This document shows, in pieces, positions 1 through 5,281 of a stretch of 7,276 nt of DNA. The notes beneath the pieces are model-generated. The model was not told where the DNA came from. It worked only from the letters and a program-made list of their open reading frames with translations, and searched no databases. The position numbers and the translations under genes are program-made. Numbering within the stretch: position 1 is the stretch's first letter; each line of letters begins with the position of its first letter. Source of the DNA: an uncultured Prevotella sp. (lineage in GTDB: Bacteria > Bacteroidota > Bacteroidia > Bacteroidales > Bacteroidaceae); NCBI GenBank assembly GCA_947303825.1, contig CAMYZK010000117.1, forward strand, positions 1 through 7,276, read 5' to 3'.

Positions 1-133
1 CCTCGTTGATGTCGTTGAAGATGATGTTCTTGATACCTGCTGCAACAAATGCCTTTGCAATGTTGAAGCCAATGCCGTAAGATGCGCCGGTAATCCAGGC
101 GTTCTTACCCTCTAATGAAAAAAGATTTTTCAT
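1..133 (-). CDS. kduD: 2-deoxy-D-gluconate 3-dehydrogenase / gluconate 5-dehydrogenase-like SDR, N-terminal 44 residues
   Basis: This is the 5' end of a classical short-chain dehydrogenase/reductase; the 3' end lies outside the window. The ATG (complement of 131-133) opens MKNLFSLEGKNAWITG. The Rossmann glycine motif TGASYGIG is at residues 15-22. Beta strand 2 ends in the acidic residue Asp41 (IIFND), which in this family usually favours NAD over NADP. KduD is cytoplasmic and reduces 3-deoxy-D-glycero-2,5-hexodiulosonate to 2-keto-3-deoxygluconate. It acts right after KduI, whose gene lies upstream on the same strand, and that is the main reason for choosing kduD over gluconate 5-dehydrogenase, which has the same fold. 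The 210-base gap to kduI is long for an operon and holds repeats. I see no full promoter just upstream, only a degenerate AAATTTTG, so co-transcription with kduI is likely but unproven. Confidence 0.75.
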   Translation of the reverse strand, partial: MKNLFSLEGKNAWITGASYGIGFNIAKAFVAAGIKNIIFNDINE

Positions 134-142
134 TTAATTCAA

Positions 143-323
143 AATTTTAAATTATAAATTATAAGTGAAAATGAATACTAATCCTTGCTTTCCTGTCCTG
201 CTGCTTTTATCTTACGTAATATGGCAAGCTGAATAGATGTCCCTCGGTTCGGATACTGCGGTTATTGCGAGGAGACGATTTCAGTGGCATTTGCTTAGAA
301 TTTAGAATTAATAATTTATAATT
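143..323. repeat. AT-rich cassette bracketed by inverted heptamer arrays in the kduI-kduD gap
   Basis: The left edge reads, on the plus strand, as heptamers AATTTTA, AATTATA, AATTATA and then AG (143-165). The right edge reads the same way on the minus strand: AATTATA, AATTATT, AATTCTA, AATTCTA and then AG (323 down to 294). Both arrays point inward. They include an exact 13-bp inverted repeat, 150-162 against 311-323. The 128 bases between are less AT-rich and show no convincing gene. A plus-strand frame of 21 codons (171-236, beginning MNTNPCFPVLLLL) is open but has no supporting evidence. The arrangement resembles a small non-autonomous element or a repeat-bracketed spacer. Low-complexity AT sequence weakens the case, so this is a description more than an identification. 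Confidence 0.4.
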
Positions 324-325
324 AT

Positions 326-388
326 GATTACTGTGACCAGGAATTATCTCAAATCGCAGATTTGTGAGAAGTCTTGGTCACTGTAATC
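326..388 (-). terminator. 63-bp imperfect palindrome spanning the kduI stop codon; possible terminator or mRNA 3' stem
   Basis: Two 30-base arms, 326-355 and 359-388, are inverted copies matching at 25 of 30 positions around a 3-base centre (GCA, 356-358). The arm at 359-388 encodes the conserved KduI C-terminus (DYSDQDFSQ). The other arm carries the last sense codons, the TAA stop (344-346) and non-coding sequence. The kduI mRNA would form a long stem with a UGC loop. AT-rich sequence follows, but no clean U run, so an attenuator, an RNase-resistant 3' end or a processing site before kduD is as plausible as a true intrinsic terminator. The structure is seen in the sequence; the role is inferred. 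Confidence 0.5.
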
Positions 389-1207
389 AAGATTTTCTCC
401 TCCCATCCCCCAGATGAACGTATAGTTGTGTGTTGCGGCGGCGCTGTGTATGCTCCATTCGGGCGAGAGCACGGCCTGCTCGTTGTGCATCCAGATGTGG
501 CGTGTCTCCTGCGGCTCACCCATGAAGTGGCATACGGCCTGGTCTTCGGGCAGCTCGAAGTAGAAGTAGGCCTCCATGCGTCGCGCATGGGTGTGTGCGG
601 GCATGGTGTTCCACACCGAGCCGGGTGCCAGCTCGGTCATGCCCATCTGCAGCTGGCATGTGGGCAGCACCTGGTTTACCAGCATCTTGTTGATGTCGCG
701 CTCGTTAGACATCTCCAGGCTTCCCATGTGAGCCACCACGGCATCCTGCTTTGTCACCTTGCGGCAGGGAAAGGCTGTGTGCGCCGTCGCGGAGTTGAAA
801 TAGAATTTTGGTGGCAGTGCAGCGTCCGACGGTTTCCCCGTCGGAAAGGAGGGAGCAAAGCGCACCTCACGGTCGCCACGGCCTATGTACAATGCTTCTT
901 TATAACCCAGTTCAAAGGTCTCGTCGCCCACCATGACGCGCCCTGCACCTCCCACATTGTAGATGCCTATCTCGCGGCGTGAGGTGAAGTATGGGGCTTT
1001 CAGCGGGTCGATGGCCTCCAGCGGCAGCTCCTCCGTTACGGGCATGACACCTCCCACCACCATGCGGTCGTACATAGAATACACCATGTTCACCTCGTCG
1101 GCGGCGAAGAGCCGTTCTATCAGGAAGTCACGGCGCAGGCGTGCGGTGTCATATCTGCGTGCGTCATCAGGGTGTGCTGCATAGCGCAGCTCGTAGTTAG
1201 TTGTCAT
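344..1207 (-). CDS. kduI: 5-dehydro-4-deoxy-D-glucuronate isomerase (4-deoxy-L-threo-5-hexosulose-uronate ketol-isomerase)
   Basis: This cytoplasmic zinc enzyme interconverts 5-keto-4-deoxyuronate and 3-deoxy-D-glycero-2,5-hexodiulosonate. It follows pectate-lyase or glycosaminoglycan-lyase products on the way to 2-keto-3-deoxygluconate. At 287 residues it is slightly longer than the E. coli protein (278). The cupin metal site is intact: His205 and His207 (PAHTHARRMEAYFYF), Glu212 and His254 (WSIHS). Other family signatures are MVYSMYDRMVVGG (41-53), NVGGAG (84-89), KFYFNSATAH (134-143) and QMGMTELAPGSVWNTMP (187-203). The ATG at 1205-1207 gives the expected N-terminus. Residues 119-133 look like a small family-atypical insertion coded by a hairpin-forming stretch. 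The stop lies inside a large palindrome. A TAATTTTG element 29 bases upstream is a candidate -7 box. kduD follows on the same strand, as expected for a uronate catabolic unit. Confidence 0.95.
   Translation of the reverse strand: MTTNYELRYAAHPDDARRYDTARLRRDFLIERLFAADEVNMVYSMYDRMVVGGVMPVTEELPLEAIDPLKAPYFTSRREIGIYNVGGAGRVMVGDETFELGYKEALYIGRGDREVRFAPSFPTGKPSDAALPPKFYFNSATAHTAFPCRKVTKQDAVVAHMGSLEMSNERDINKMLVNQVLPTCQLQMGMTELAPGSVWNTMPAHTHARRMEAYFYFELPEDQAVCHFMGEPQETRHIWMHNEQAVLSPEWSIHSAAATHNYTFIWGMGGENLDYSDQDFSQICDLR
825..845. repeat. Perfect 8-bp hairpin inside the kduI insertion
   Basis: TCCGACGG (825-832), a 5-base centre and CCGTCGGA (838-845) form a perfect inverted repeat. On the coding strand it encodes part of residues 120-128 (FPTGKPSD). 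The E. coli KduI sequence, as I remember it, is several residues shorter here. The GC-rich arms differ from the surroundings and look like a REP-type palindrome that has settled in frame in an exposed loop. That origin is inference. Confidence 0.4.
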
Positions 1208-1235
1208 TTTCTGGCTTTTTCGATTAGTTTGGATG

Positions 1236-1243
1236 CAAAATTA
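1236..1243 (-). promoter_or_regulatory. Candidate Bacteroidetes -7 box for kduI
   Basis: The minus strand reads TAATTTTG, which fits TAnnTTTG, 29 bases before the kduI ATG. No TTTG is seen at the expected -33 distance, so the promoter may be weak or activator-dependent. Further upstream a 7-base direct repeat, TTAATAT at 1294-1300 and 1304-1310, is spaced one helical turn apart and could be an operator. It sits in AT-rich sequence and may be chance. Confidence 0.4.
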
Positions 1244-1293
1244 CAAAAAAGTCAGGAGTCTACAGCGTGTACCATCAACTTATTTTCTGCGGC

Positions 1294-1407
1294 TTAATAT
1301 TTTTTAATATGATTATCCGCTGGTGAAGTGCAAACGACGCTGAAAGCCTCTCCGCTTAAGACTCGGCTCTGTAGCTTGGCTTGTCCAAGAACCGCAGCAG
1401 CCGAAGA
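1294..1407 (-). other. Open frame without a start codon between gyrB and kduI; possible relic or repeat
   Basis: Most of the 307-base gap between gyrB and kduI is explained only by the gyrB terminator and a kduI -7 box. On the minus strand 1407 to 1297 reads without stops (SSAAAVLGQAKLQSRVLSG and onward to ADNHIKKY), ending in TAA at 1294-1296. The frame stays open upstream into the gyrB terminator, with no ATG or plausible start. Base composition is coding-like and unlike the AT-rich flanks. It could be a degraded gene end, a dispersed repeat, or a structured leader RNA for kduI; short complementary pieces such as TTGG/CCAA and CGGCT/AGCCG are present. I do not recognise it. Confidence 0.25.
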
Positions 1408-1427
1408 ACTACGGATTATTAAAACAA

Positions 1428-1452
1428 AAGGTTGACACAACGTGTCAACCTT
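1428..1452 (-). terminator. Intrinsic terminator of gyrB
   Basis: AAGGTTGACAC (1428-1438) and GTGTCAACCTT (1442-1452) form a perfect 11-bp stem with a 3-base loop. On the minus strand it is followed by TTGTTTTAATAAT, a U-rich tail. It lies 62 bases beyond the gyrB stop, in the right orientation to end the gyrB transcript and insulate kduI. Confidence 0.85.
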
Positions 1453-1514
1453 AAACGCAGATTTTCTCAGATATTTATGTTTTCTGTAATAATGTACGGT
1501 CCGAAAGCCTTTGT

Positions 1515-3491
1515 CTATGCGTCGATGTTGGCGTAGGTGGCGTTCTTCTCGATGAACTCTCGGCGTGGCTCCACGTCGTCGCCCATAAGCATGGAGAATA
1601 TCTCGTCGGCCTCGGCAGCGTTCTCTATGGTCACCTGCTTGAGCAGACGGTTCTCGGGGTTCATGGTTGTCTCCCAGAGCTGCTCGGGGTTCATCTCGCC
1701 CAGACCTTTGTAGCGCTGGGTGTGAAGGGCGGTGCTGTTCTCGTCGCCTGCCACGTACTTGTCTATGAAAGCCTGGCGCTGCTGCTCTGTGTAACAGTAC
1801 TCGCTAACCTTCTTGAACGTACATTTATATAATGGCGGGGTGGCTATGTAGAGGTGTCCTCCCTGTATTACCTGTGGCATGAAGCGGTAGAAGAGCGTCA
1901 TGATGAGTGTGTCGATGTGTGAGCCATCGACATCGGCATCGGTCATGATGATAATCTTGTCGTAGCGCAGCTTGTCGATGTTGGCCTCGCGGTCGCCCTC
2001 TCCGTCCACTCCGAAGCGTACTCCTATAGACTGTATGATGTTCATCACCGACTCGGCCTCGAAGACGCGGTGCCACTGAACCTTCTCCACATTCAGAATC
2101 TTACCACGCAGTGGCAGAATGGCCTGGAAGTGACGGTCACGTCCCTGCTTGGCACTGCCTCCTGCGGAGTCACCCTCGACGAGGAATATCTCGCAGTTCT
2201 TCGGATCTTTGTTCGAGCAGTCGGCCAGCTTGCCGGGAAGTCCGCCGCCGCTCATGGGGTTCTTGCGCTGCACGCTCTCGCGGGCCTTGCGTGCGGCAAT
2301 ACGTGCTGTGGCAGCCAGCACCACCTTCTCGCAGATGAGCTTGGCCTCCTTCGGATGCTCCTCCAGATAATTGGACAGGGCCTCGCTGACGGCCTGGCTC
2401 ACGGCACCAGCCACCTCGCTGTTGCCCAGCTTGGTCTTTGTCTGTCCTTCAAACTGCGGCTCGGCCACCTTGATGCTGATGACGGCGGTGAGACCCTCGC
2501 GGAAGTCCTCGGGGGCTATCTCTATCTTCGCCTTCTCTATCTGCTTGGAGATGTTCGGGTCGCTATCGGCATATTTCTTCAGCGTACGTGTGAGGGCAGC
2601 ACGGAAACCAGCCAGGTGGGTACCACCTTCGATGGTGTTGATATTGTTTACATACGAGTGGATGTTCTCGGAATAGTCCGTGTTATACATCACGGCGACC
2701 TCGATGGGCACACCCTGCTTTTCGGTCTTCAGATAGATGACATCGTCGACCAGATGTGTGCGGTGGCGGTCTACGTAGCGTACGAACTCCTTCAGGCCTT
2801 CCTTGGCGTGGAACACCTCAGGCTCACGCAGGTTGCCTTCCTCGTTGGGCCTCATGTCGGTGAGCGTGATGGTGATGCCGGCATTGAGGTAGGCCAGCTC
2901 GCGCATACGCTTGGCGATGGTGTCATACTTGTATTCTGTGGTGGTGAAGATAGAACCGTCGGGCCAGAACTGTTGGCGGGTTCCTGTCTTGTCGGTGTCG
3001 CCCACAATCTTCACATCGTATAGGGGCTTGCCTTTCTCGTACTCCTGCTGGTAGATGTGACCGTTGCGGAACACCTGCGACAGCATGTGGGTGGACAGGG
3101 CGTTGACACACGACACGCCTACGCCGTGCAGACCGCCGGAGACCTTATAGCTGCCTTTATCGAACTTACCGCCGGCGTGCAGCACGGTCATAACGACTTC
3201 CAAGGCCGACTTGTGCATCTTCTCGTGCTCGTCTACGGGAATACCGCGGCCATTGTCCTGCACGGTGATACTATTGTCTTCGTTGATGGTGACCTCGATA
3301 TGTGTGCAGTAGCCTGCCATTGCCTCGTCGATAGAGTTGTCTACCGTCTCGTTCACCAAGTGGTGCAGACCCTTCTCGCTGATGTCGCCTATATACATGG
3401 CCGGACGCTTGCGCACAGCCTCAAGTCCTTCGAGCACCTGTATGTTGCTCGCAGAGTAATTCTGTTGTTCTTGAAGTAATTCGTCTGTCAT
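1515..3491 (-). CDS. gyrB: DNA gyrase subunit B
   Basis: This is the ATPase subunit of DNA gyrase, which with GyrA introduces negative supercoils in the nucleoid. At 658 residues it lacks the long insertion in the C-terminal region that E. coli GyrB has, as expected outside Proteobacteria. The GHKL ATPase domain covers about residues 15-230. It has the general base Glu48 and the Mg-binding Asn52 (NETVDNSIDEA), the nucleotide motif DNGRGIPV (79-86) and GGLHGVGVSCVNAL (119-132). The transducer domain includes the QTK loop (350-352). The TOPRIM domain has EGDSAGG (439-445) with catalytic Glu439, and DADVDG with Asp518, Asp520 and Asp522. TQRYKGLGEMN is at 591-601. The residue equivalent to E. 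coli Lys447 is Arg462 (PLRGK), a common natural variant. GyrB rather than ParE is supported by GGTHLAGFRAALTRTLKKY (289-307). It has its own promoter and terminator, so it is monocistronic. Confidence 0.97.
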   Translation of the reverse strand: MTDELLQEQQNYSASNIQVLEGLEAVRKRPAMYIGDISEKGLHHLVNETVDNSIDEAMAGYCTHIEVTINEDNSITVQDNGRGIPVDEHEKMHKSALEVVMTVLHAGGKFDKGSYKVSGGLHGVGVSCVNALSTHMLSQVFRNGHIYQQEYEKGKPLYDVKIVGDTDKTGTRQQFWPDGSIFTTTEYKYDTIAKRMRELAYLNAGITITLTDMRPNEEGNLREPEVFHAKEGLKEFVRYVDRHRTHLVDDVIYLKTEKQGVPIEVAVMYNTDYSENIHSYVNNINTIEGGTHLAGFRAALTRTLKKYADSDPNISKQIEKAKIEIAPEDFREGLTAVISIKVAEPQFEGQTKTKLGNSEVAGAVSQAVSEALSNYLEEHPKEAKLICEKVVLAATARIAARKARESVQRKNPMSGGGLPGKLADCSNKDPKNCEIFLVEGDSAGGSAKQGRDRHFQAILPLRGKILNVEKVQWHRVFEAESVMNIIQSIGVRFGVDGEGDREANIDKLRYDKIIIMTDADVDGSHIDTLIMTLFYRFMPQVIQGGHLYIATPPLYKCTFKKVSEYCYTEQQRQAFIDKYVAGDENSTALHTQRYKGLGEMNPEQLWETTMNPENRLLKQVTIENAAEADEIFSMLMGDDVEPRREFIEKNATYANIDA

Positions 3492-3518
3492 TTTTCAGAA
3501 AATGTCCTAAATAGGGTG

Positions 3519-3550
3519 CAAAGGTACAAAAAAAAAGACATATAAACGAA
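3519..3550 (-). promoter_or_regulatory. gyrB promoter, Bacteroidetes type
   Basis: The minus strand has TACCTTTG (complement of 3519-3526), an exact TAnnTTTG -7 box, 27 bases before the gyrB ATG. Twenty bases further upstream is TTCG (complement of 3547-3550), a weak version of the TTTG -33 element. The spacer is T-rich. It lies in the 88-base gap after the lipoprotein gene, where I see no clear terminator, so some read-through into gyrB is possible. Confidence 0.7.
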
Positions 3551-3579
3551 TCTTTTTCTGCTAAAAAACTACAAAACTT

Positions 3580-5220
3580 CTAGCGAAACTTCTCTGCCTC
3601 CAGCTTCATGGCCCGGGCAACGTCGTCGGGTGTGAAGGGTAGGGGACCTCGGCCCAGTTCGGGTGCATTGAACGATTTCAGTGTGTTGTCGTAGAACGAC
3701 GGGTGTTGTTGTGGCAGGCAAAAGGGCTTATGTGCCCGTCCCTCGCGGTCAACATAGCAGAAGTAAGGCTTGCCATAAAGTCCGTCGTCGCGCTTGGATG
3801 CAAAGACAAACCAGCGGCTGTTGCTCGACCATGAGTGGTAGGTGTCGCTCTTGGCACTGTTCACCACTGCCAGGGTGTCGGTTTTCCCTGTCTGGAGGTC
3901 TAGCATCTGGAGGTCGGCCTCTGGGTGCCAGATGGGGAATGTGCCGTAGTACGCCACGGTGTAGAGCAGGAATCGTCCGTCGGGACTAATACGCGGGTGG
4001 CATACGGAGTTTTTTAGTTTAGAGTTTAGAGTGTAGAGTTTAGAGTTTGCTACCGCAGTGTTTTCTGGTTTAGAGTGTAGAGTGTAGAAATTGGAGTTTG
4101 CGACGATGGTGTCTACCTCAGTGCCAAAGGTGCCGGTGGCTTCGTCGAAGGGAATTCTCACCAGGGCATATTGAAGCCTGCTGATGTCGGCAGGGAGTGG
4201 CACGCTGTCGGCGGCACAGTAATAGATATATTTGCCGTCGGGCGAGAAGGTGGGAAAGGTCTCCAGCACGGTCTTCTGTTCGAGCAGCGGGCTGTGCAGC
4301 ATGCGGTGCTCCTGCAGGTCGGCCACATAGACGTCGCTGGCCGAGTCGTAGACTTCCAGGCGTTTTCTGGGCTGACTGTGAAACCCTGGTATGATGAGGT
4401 TTGTGCTGAATGTGATGAAGCGTCCCGAGGGCGAGAATCCAAAGTAGACGCTGCCCGAAATCATTGAGTCGGCCTTCAGGTCTAGCTTGCGCATACTGCC
4501 GTTCTGGTTTAGTATGGCTCCCCCCTGCTTGCCCCTTACGTACATCATAGACAGTGCCGGGTTGTTGCTTCCGAAGGTATGGCAGTTCATGCATCGGTTT
4601 TCCTGATGCTCATAGTCGGCCAGTGCTGCCTCGTCGAAGTTCTCAATGCACCTCTGGCGTATCTCGACACGGTTCCACACCTCGTAGTCGGGTTCTATGA
4701 GCCGGTAGGTGAGCCAAGGGTCCAGGCTGTCTTTCACTACATGCCATGTGAAAGGCCTGTACTCCATCCACTTGCCGTTGATGCGTGCCGTTACCTGCAC
4801 CTCTATGTCGCCGCCCCGGCCTAGCAGCTCCTTCCATTCGCTGATGTCGAAGACGGCCTCGTTGCCGCGCGTGTTGAGCGTCATGCTGCCTGCCTTCACC
4901 TCCAGTGCATCGCAGCTGTCGTGGTGCAGCAGGAAGTTGAGCGGTGCAATGTTCTGTGGTATAGTAATGTTGGTATAGTCGGGATAGATGGGGGGCAGTG
5001 AGTCTGTCTTGTGCACGTCGCTGGGCGTTGGGGTGCAGGCTGTGAAAATGAGGAAAGAGAGTATGAGGAATGCCGTTGCCCTCACTCCTCTTCTTTTAAG
5101 TGAAGAGTGAAGAGTGAAGAGTGAAGAATCCTTCGGGAGTGAAGAGTGAAGAGTGAAGCGTGAAGAATTTGCTACCGCGCTTTTAAGCGGCAACCGTAGC
5201 AGAGAAATCATATCTTTCAT
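3580..5220 (-). CDS. CXXCH-containing PD40/TolB-like beta-propeller lipoprotein, unknown function
   Basis: This is a probable envelope lipoprotein of 546 residues. Residues 49-61 are hydrophobic and end in a lipobox-like FTAC, with Cys62 the likely lipidated residue. A beta-rich region (about 80-165) follows, then PWLTYRLIEPDYEVW (168-182) and a single heme-c-type motif, CMNCH (210-214). Propeller blades follow with the PD40 signature: FSPSGRFITFS (262-272), FSPDGKYIYY (325-334), ISPDGRFLLYT (411-421) and WSSNSRWFVFAS (464-475). Bacteroidetes relatives, as I recall, are annotated as PD40 or cytochrome-like proteins; the function is unknown. The first 48 residues are odd: they contain translated heptamer repeats (FTLHSSL units) and put the signal peptide far from the start. 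A GTG at Val46 would give a normal-length signal peptide, so the real start is uncertain. A second translated repeat block (373-404) separates two blades. It is probably cotranscribed with the membrane gene 61 bases upstream. Confidence 0.8.
   Translation of the reverse strand: MKDMISLLRLPLKSAVANSSRFTLHSSLPKDSSLFTLHSSLKRRGVRATAFLILSFLIFTACTPTPSDVHKTDSLPPIYPDYTNITIPQNIAPLNFLLHHDSCDALEVKAGSMTLNTRGNEAVFDISEWKELLGRGGDIEVQVTARINGKWMEYRPFTWHVVKDSLDPWLTYRLIEPDYEVWNRVEIRQRCIENFDEAALADYEHQENRCMNCHTFGSNNPALSMMYVRGKQGGAILNQNGSMRKLDLKADSMISGSVYFGFSPSGRFITFSTNLIIPGFHSQPRKRLEVYDSASDVYVADLQEHRMLHSPLLEQKTVLETFPTFSPDGKYIYYCAADSVPLPADISRLQYALVRIPFDEATGTFGTEVDTIVANSNFYTLHSKPENTAVANSKLYTLNSKLKNSVCHPRISPDGRFLLYTVAYYGTFPIWHPEADLQMLDLQTGKTDTLAVVNSAKSDTYHSWSSNSRWFVFASKRDDGLYGKPYFCYVDREGRAHKPFCLPQQHPSFYDNTLKSFNAPELGRGPLPFTPDDVARAMKLEAEKFR
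4009..4104 (-). repeat. In-frame heptamer repeat block inside the propeller
   Basis: Two related copies begin 51 bases apart, each opening with GT(A/C)GCAAACTC and followed by four or so heptamers of the AACTCTA or CACTCTA type. They encode VANSNFYTLHSK and VANSKLYTLNSKLKN (residues 373-404). The block sits between propeller blades, where an added loop could be tolerated. It has the same GTAGCAAA opening as the block near the start of the same gene, which points to one dispersed repeat family. Confidence 0.8.
5098..5178 (-). repeat. N-terminal heptamer repeat block (ACTCTTC type)
   Basis: The coding strand opens with GCGGTAGCAAATTC, then carries heptamers ATTCTTC, ACGCTTC, ACTCTTC, a short CCCGAAGG break and four more (ATTCTTC followed by three ACTCTTC). 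It encodes ANSSRFTLHSSL and SSLFTLHSSL, residues 15-41, just ahead of the hydrophobic signal segment. Three units equal 21 bases, or one FTLHSSL peptide; other copy-number changes shift the frame. Confidence 0.85.
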
Positions 5221-5278
5221 CTTTCATTTATCATTTTTCATCTGATTAAGCAGGGTAATCATATCTTTCATCTTTCAT
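5198..5278 (-). repeat. Duplicated start region and ATGAAAG heptamers before the lipoprotein gene
   Basis: A 30-base segment occurs twice, 5249-5278 and 5198-5227, with 2 mismatches and 51 bases offset. The second copy holds the lipoprotein ATG. The first copy holds an in-frame ATG (5269-5271) that opens a 15-codon frame, MKDMITLLNQMKNDK, ending in TGA at 5224-5226, three bases before the real start. Heptamers of the type ATGAAAG or ATGATAA run through 5214-5241. The 61-base gap to the upstream gene shows no TAnnTTTG promoter. Confidence 0.75.
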
Positions 5279-5281
5279 CTG

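Noticed and set aside
171..236. 21-codon plus-strand frame with a hydrophobic core inside the kduI-kduD gap
   Set aside because: It is too short, with no ribosome site or promoter in support. It is kept only as a note under the repeat cassette.
374..982. 202-codon open frame on the plus strand, antisense to kduI
   Set aside because: It is a mirror of the conserved KduI coding sequence. The product is His- and Val-rich without any domain, as expected for an antisense shadow.
2070..3023. 317-codon open frame on the plus strand, antisense to gyrB
   Set aside because: It lies entirely within gyrB and follows from codon bias in a conserved gene. It has no promoter or start context and no recognisable domain.
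4009..4104. CRISPR array suggested by evenly repeated blocks
   Set aside because: There are only two copies, the repeats are internally 7-base periodic, there are no unique spacers of constant length, and no cas genes are present.
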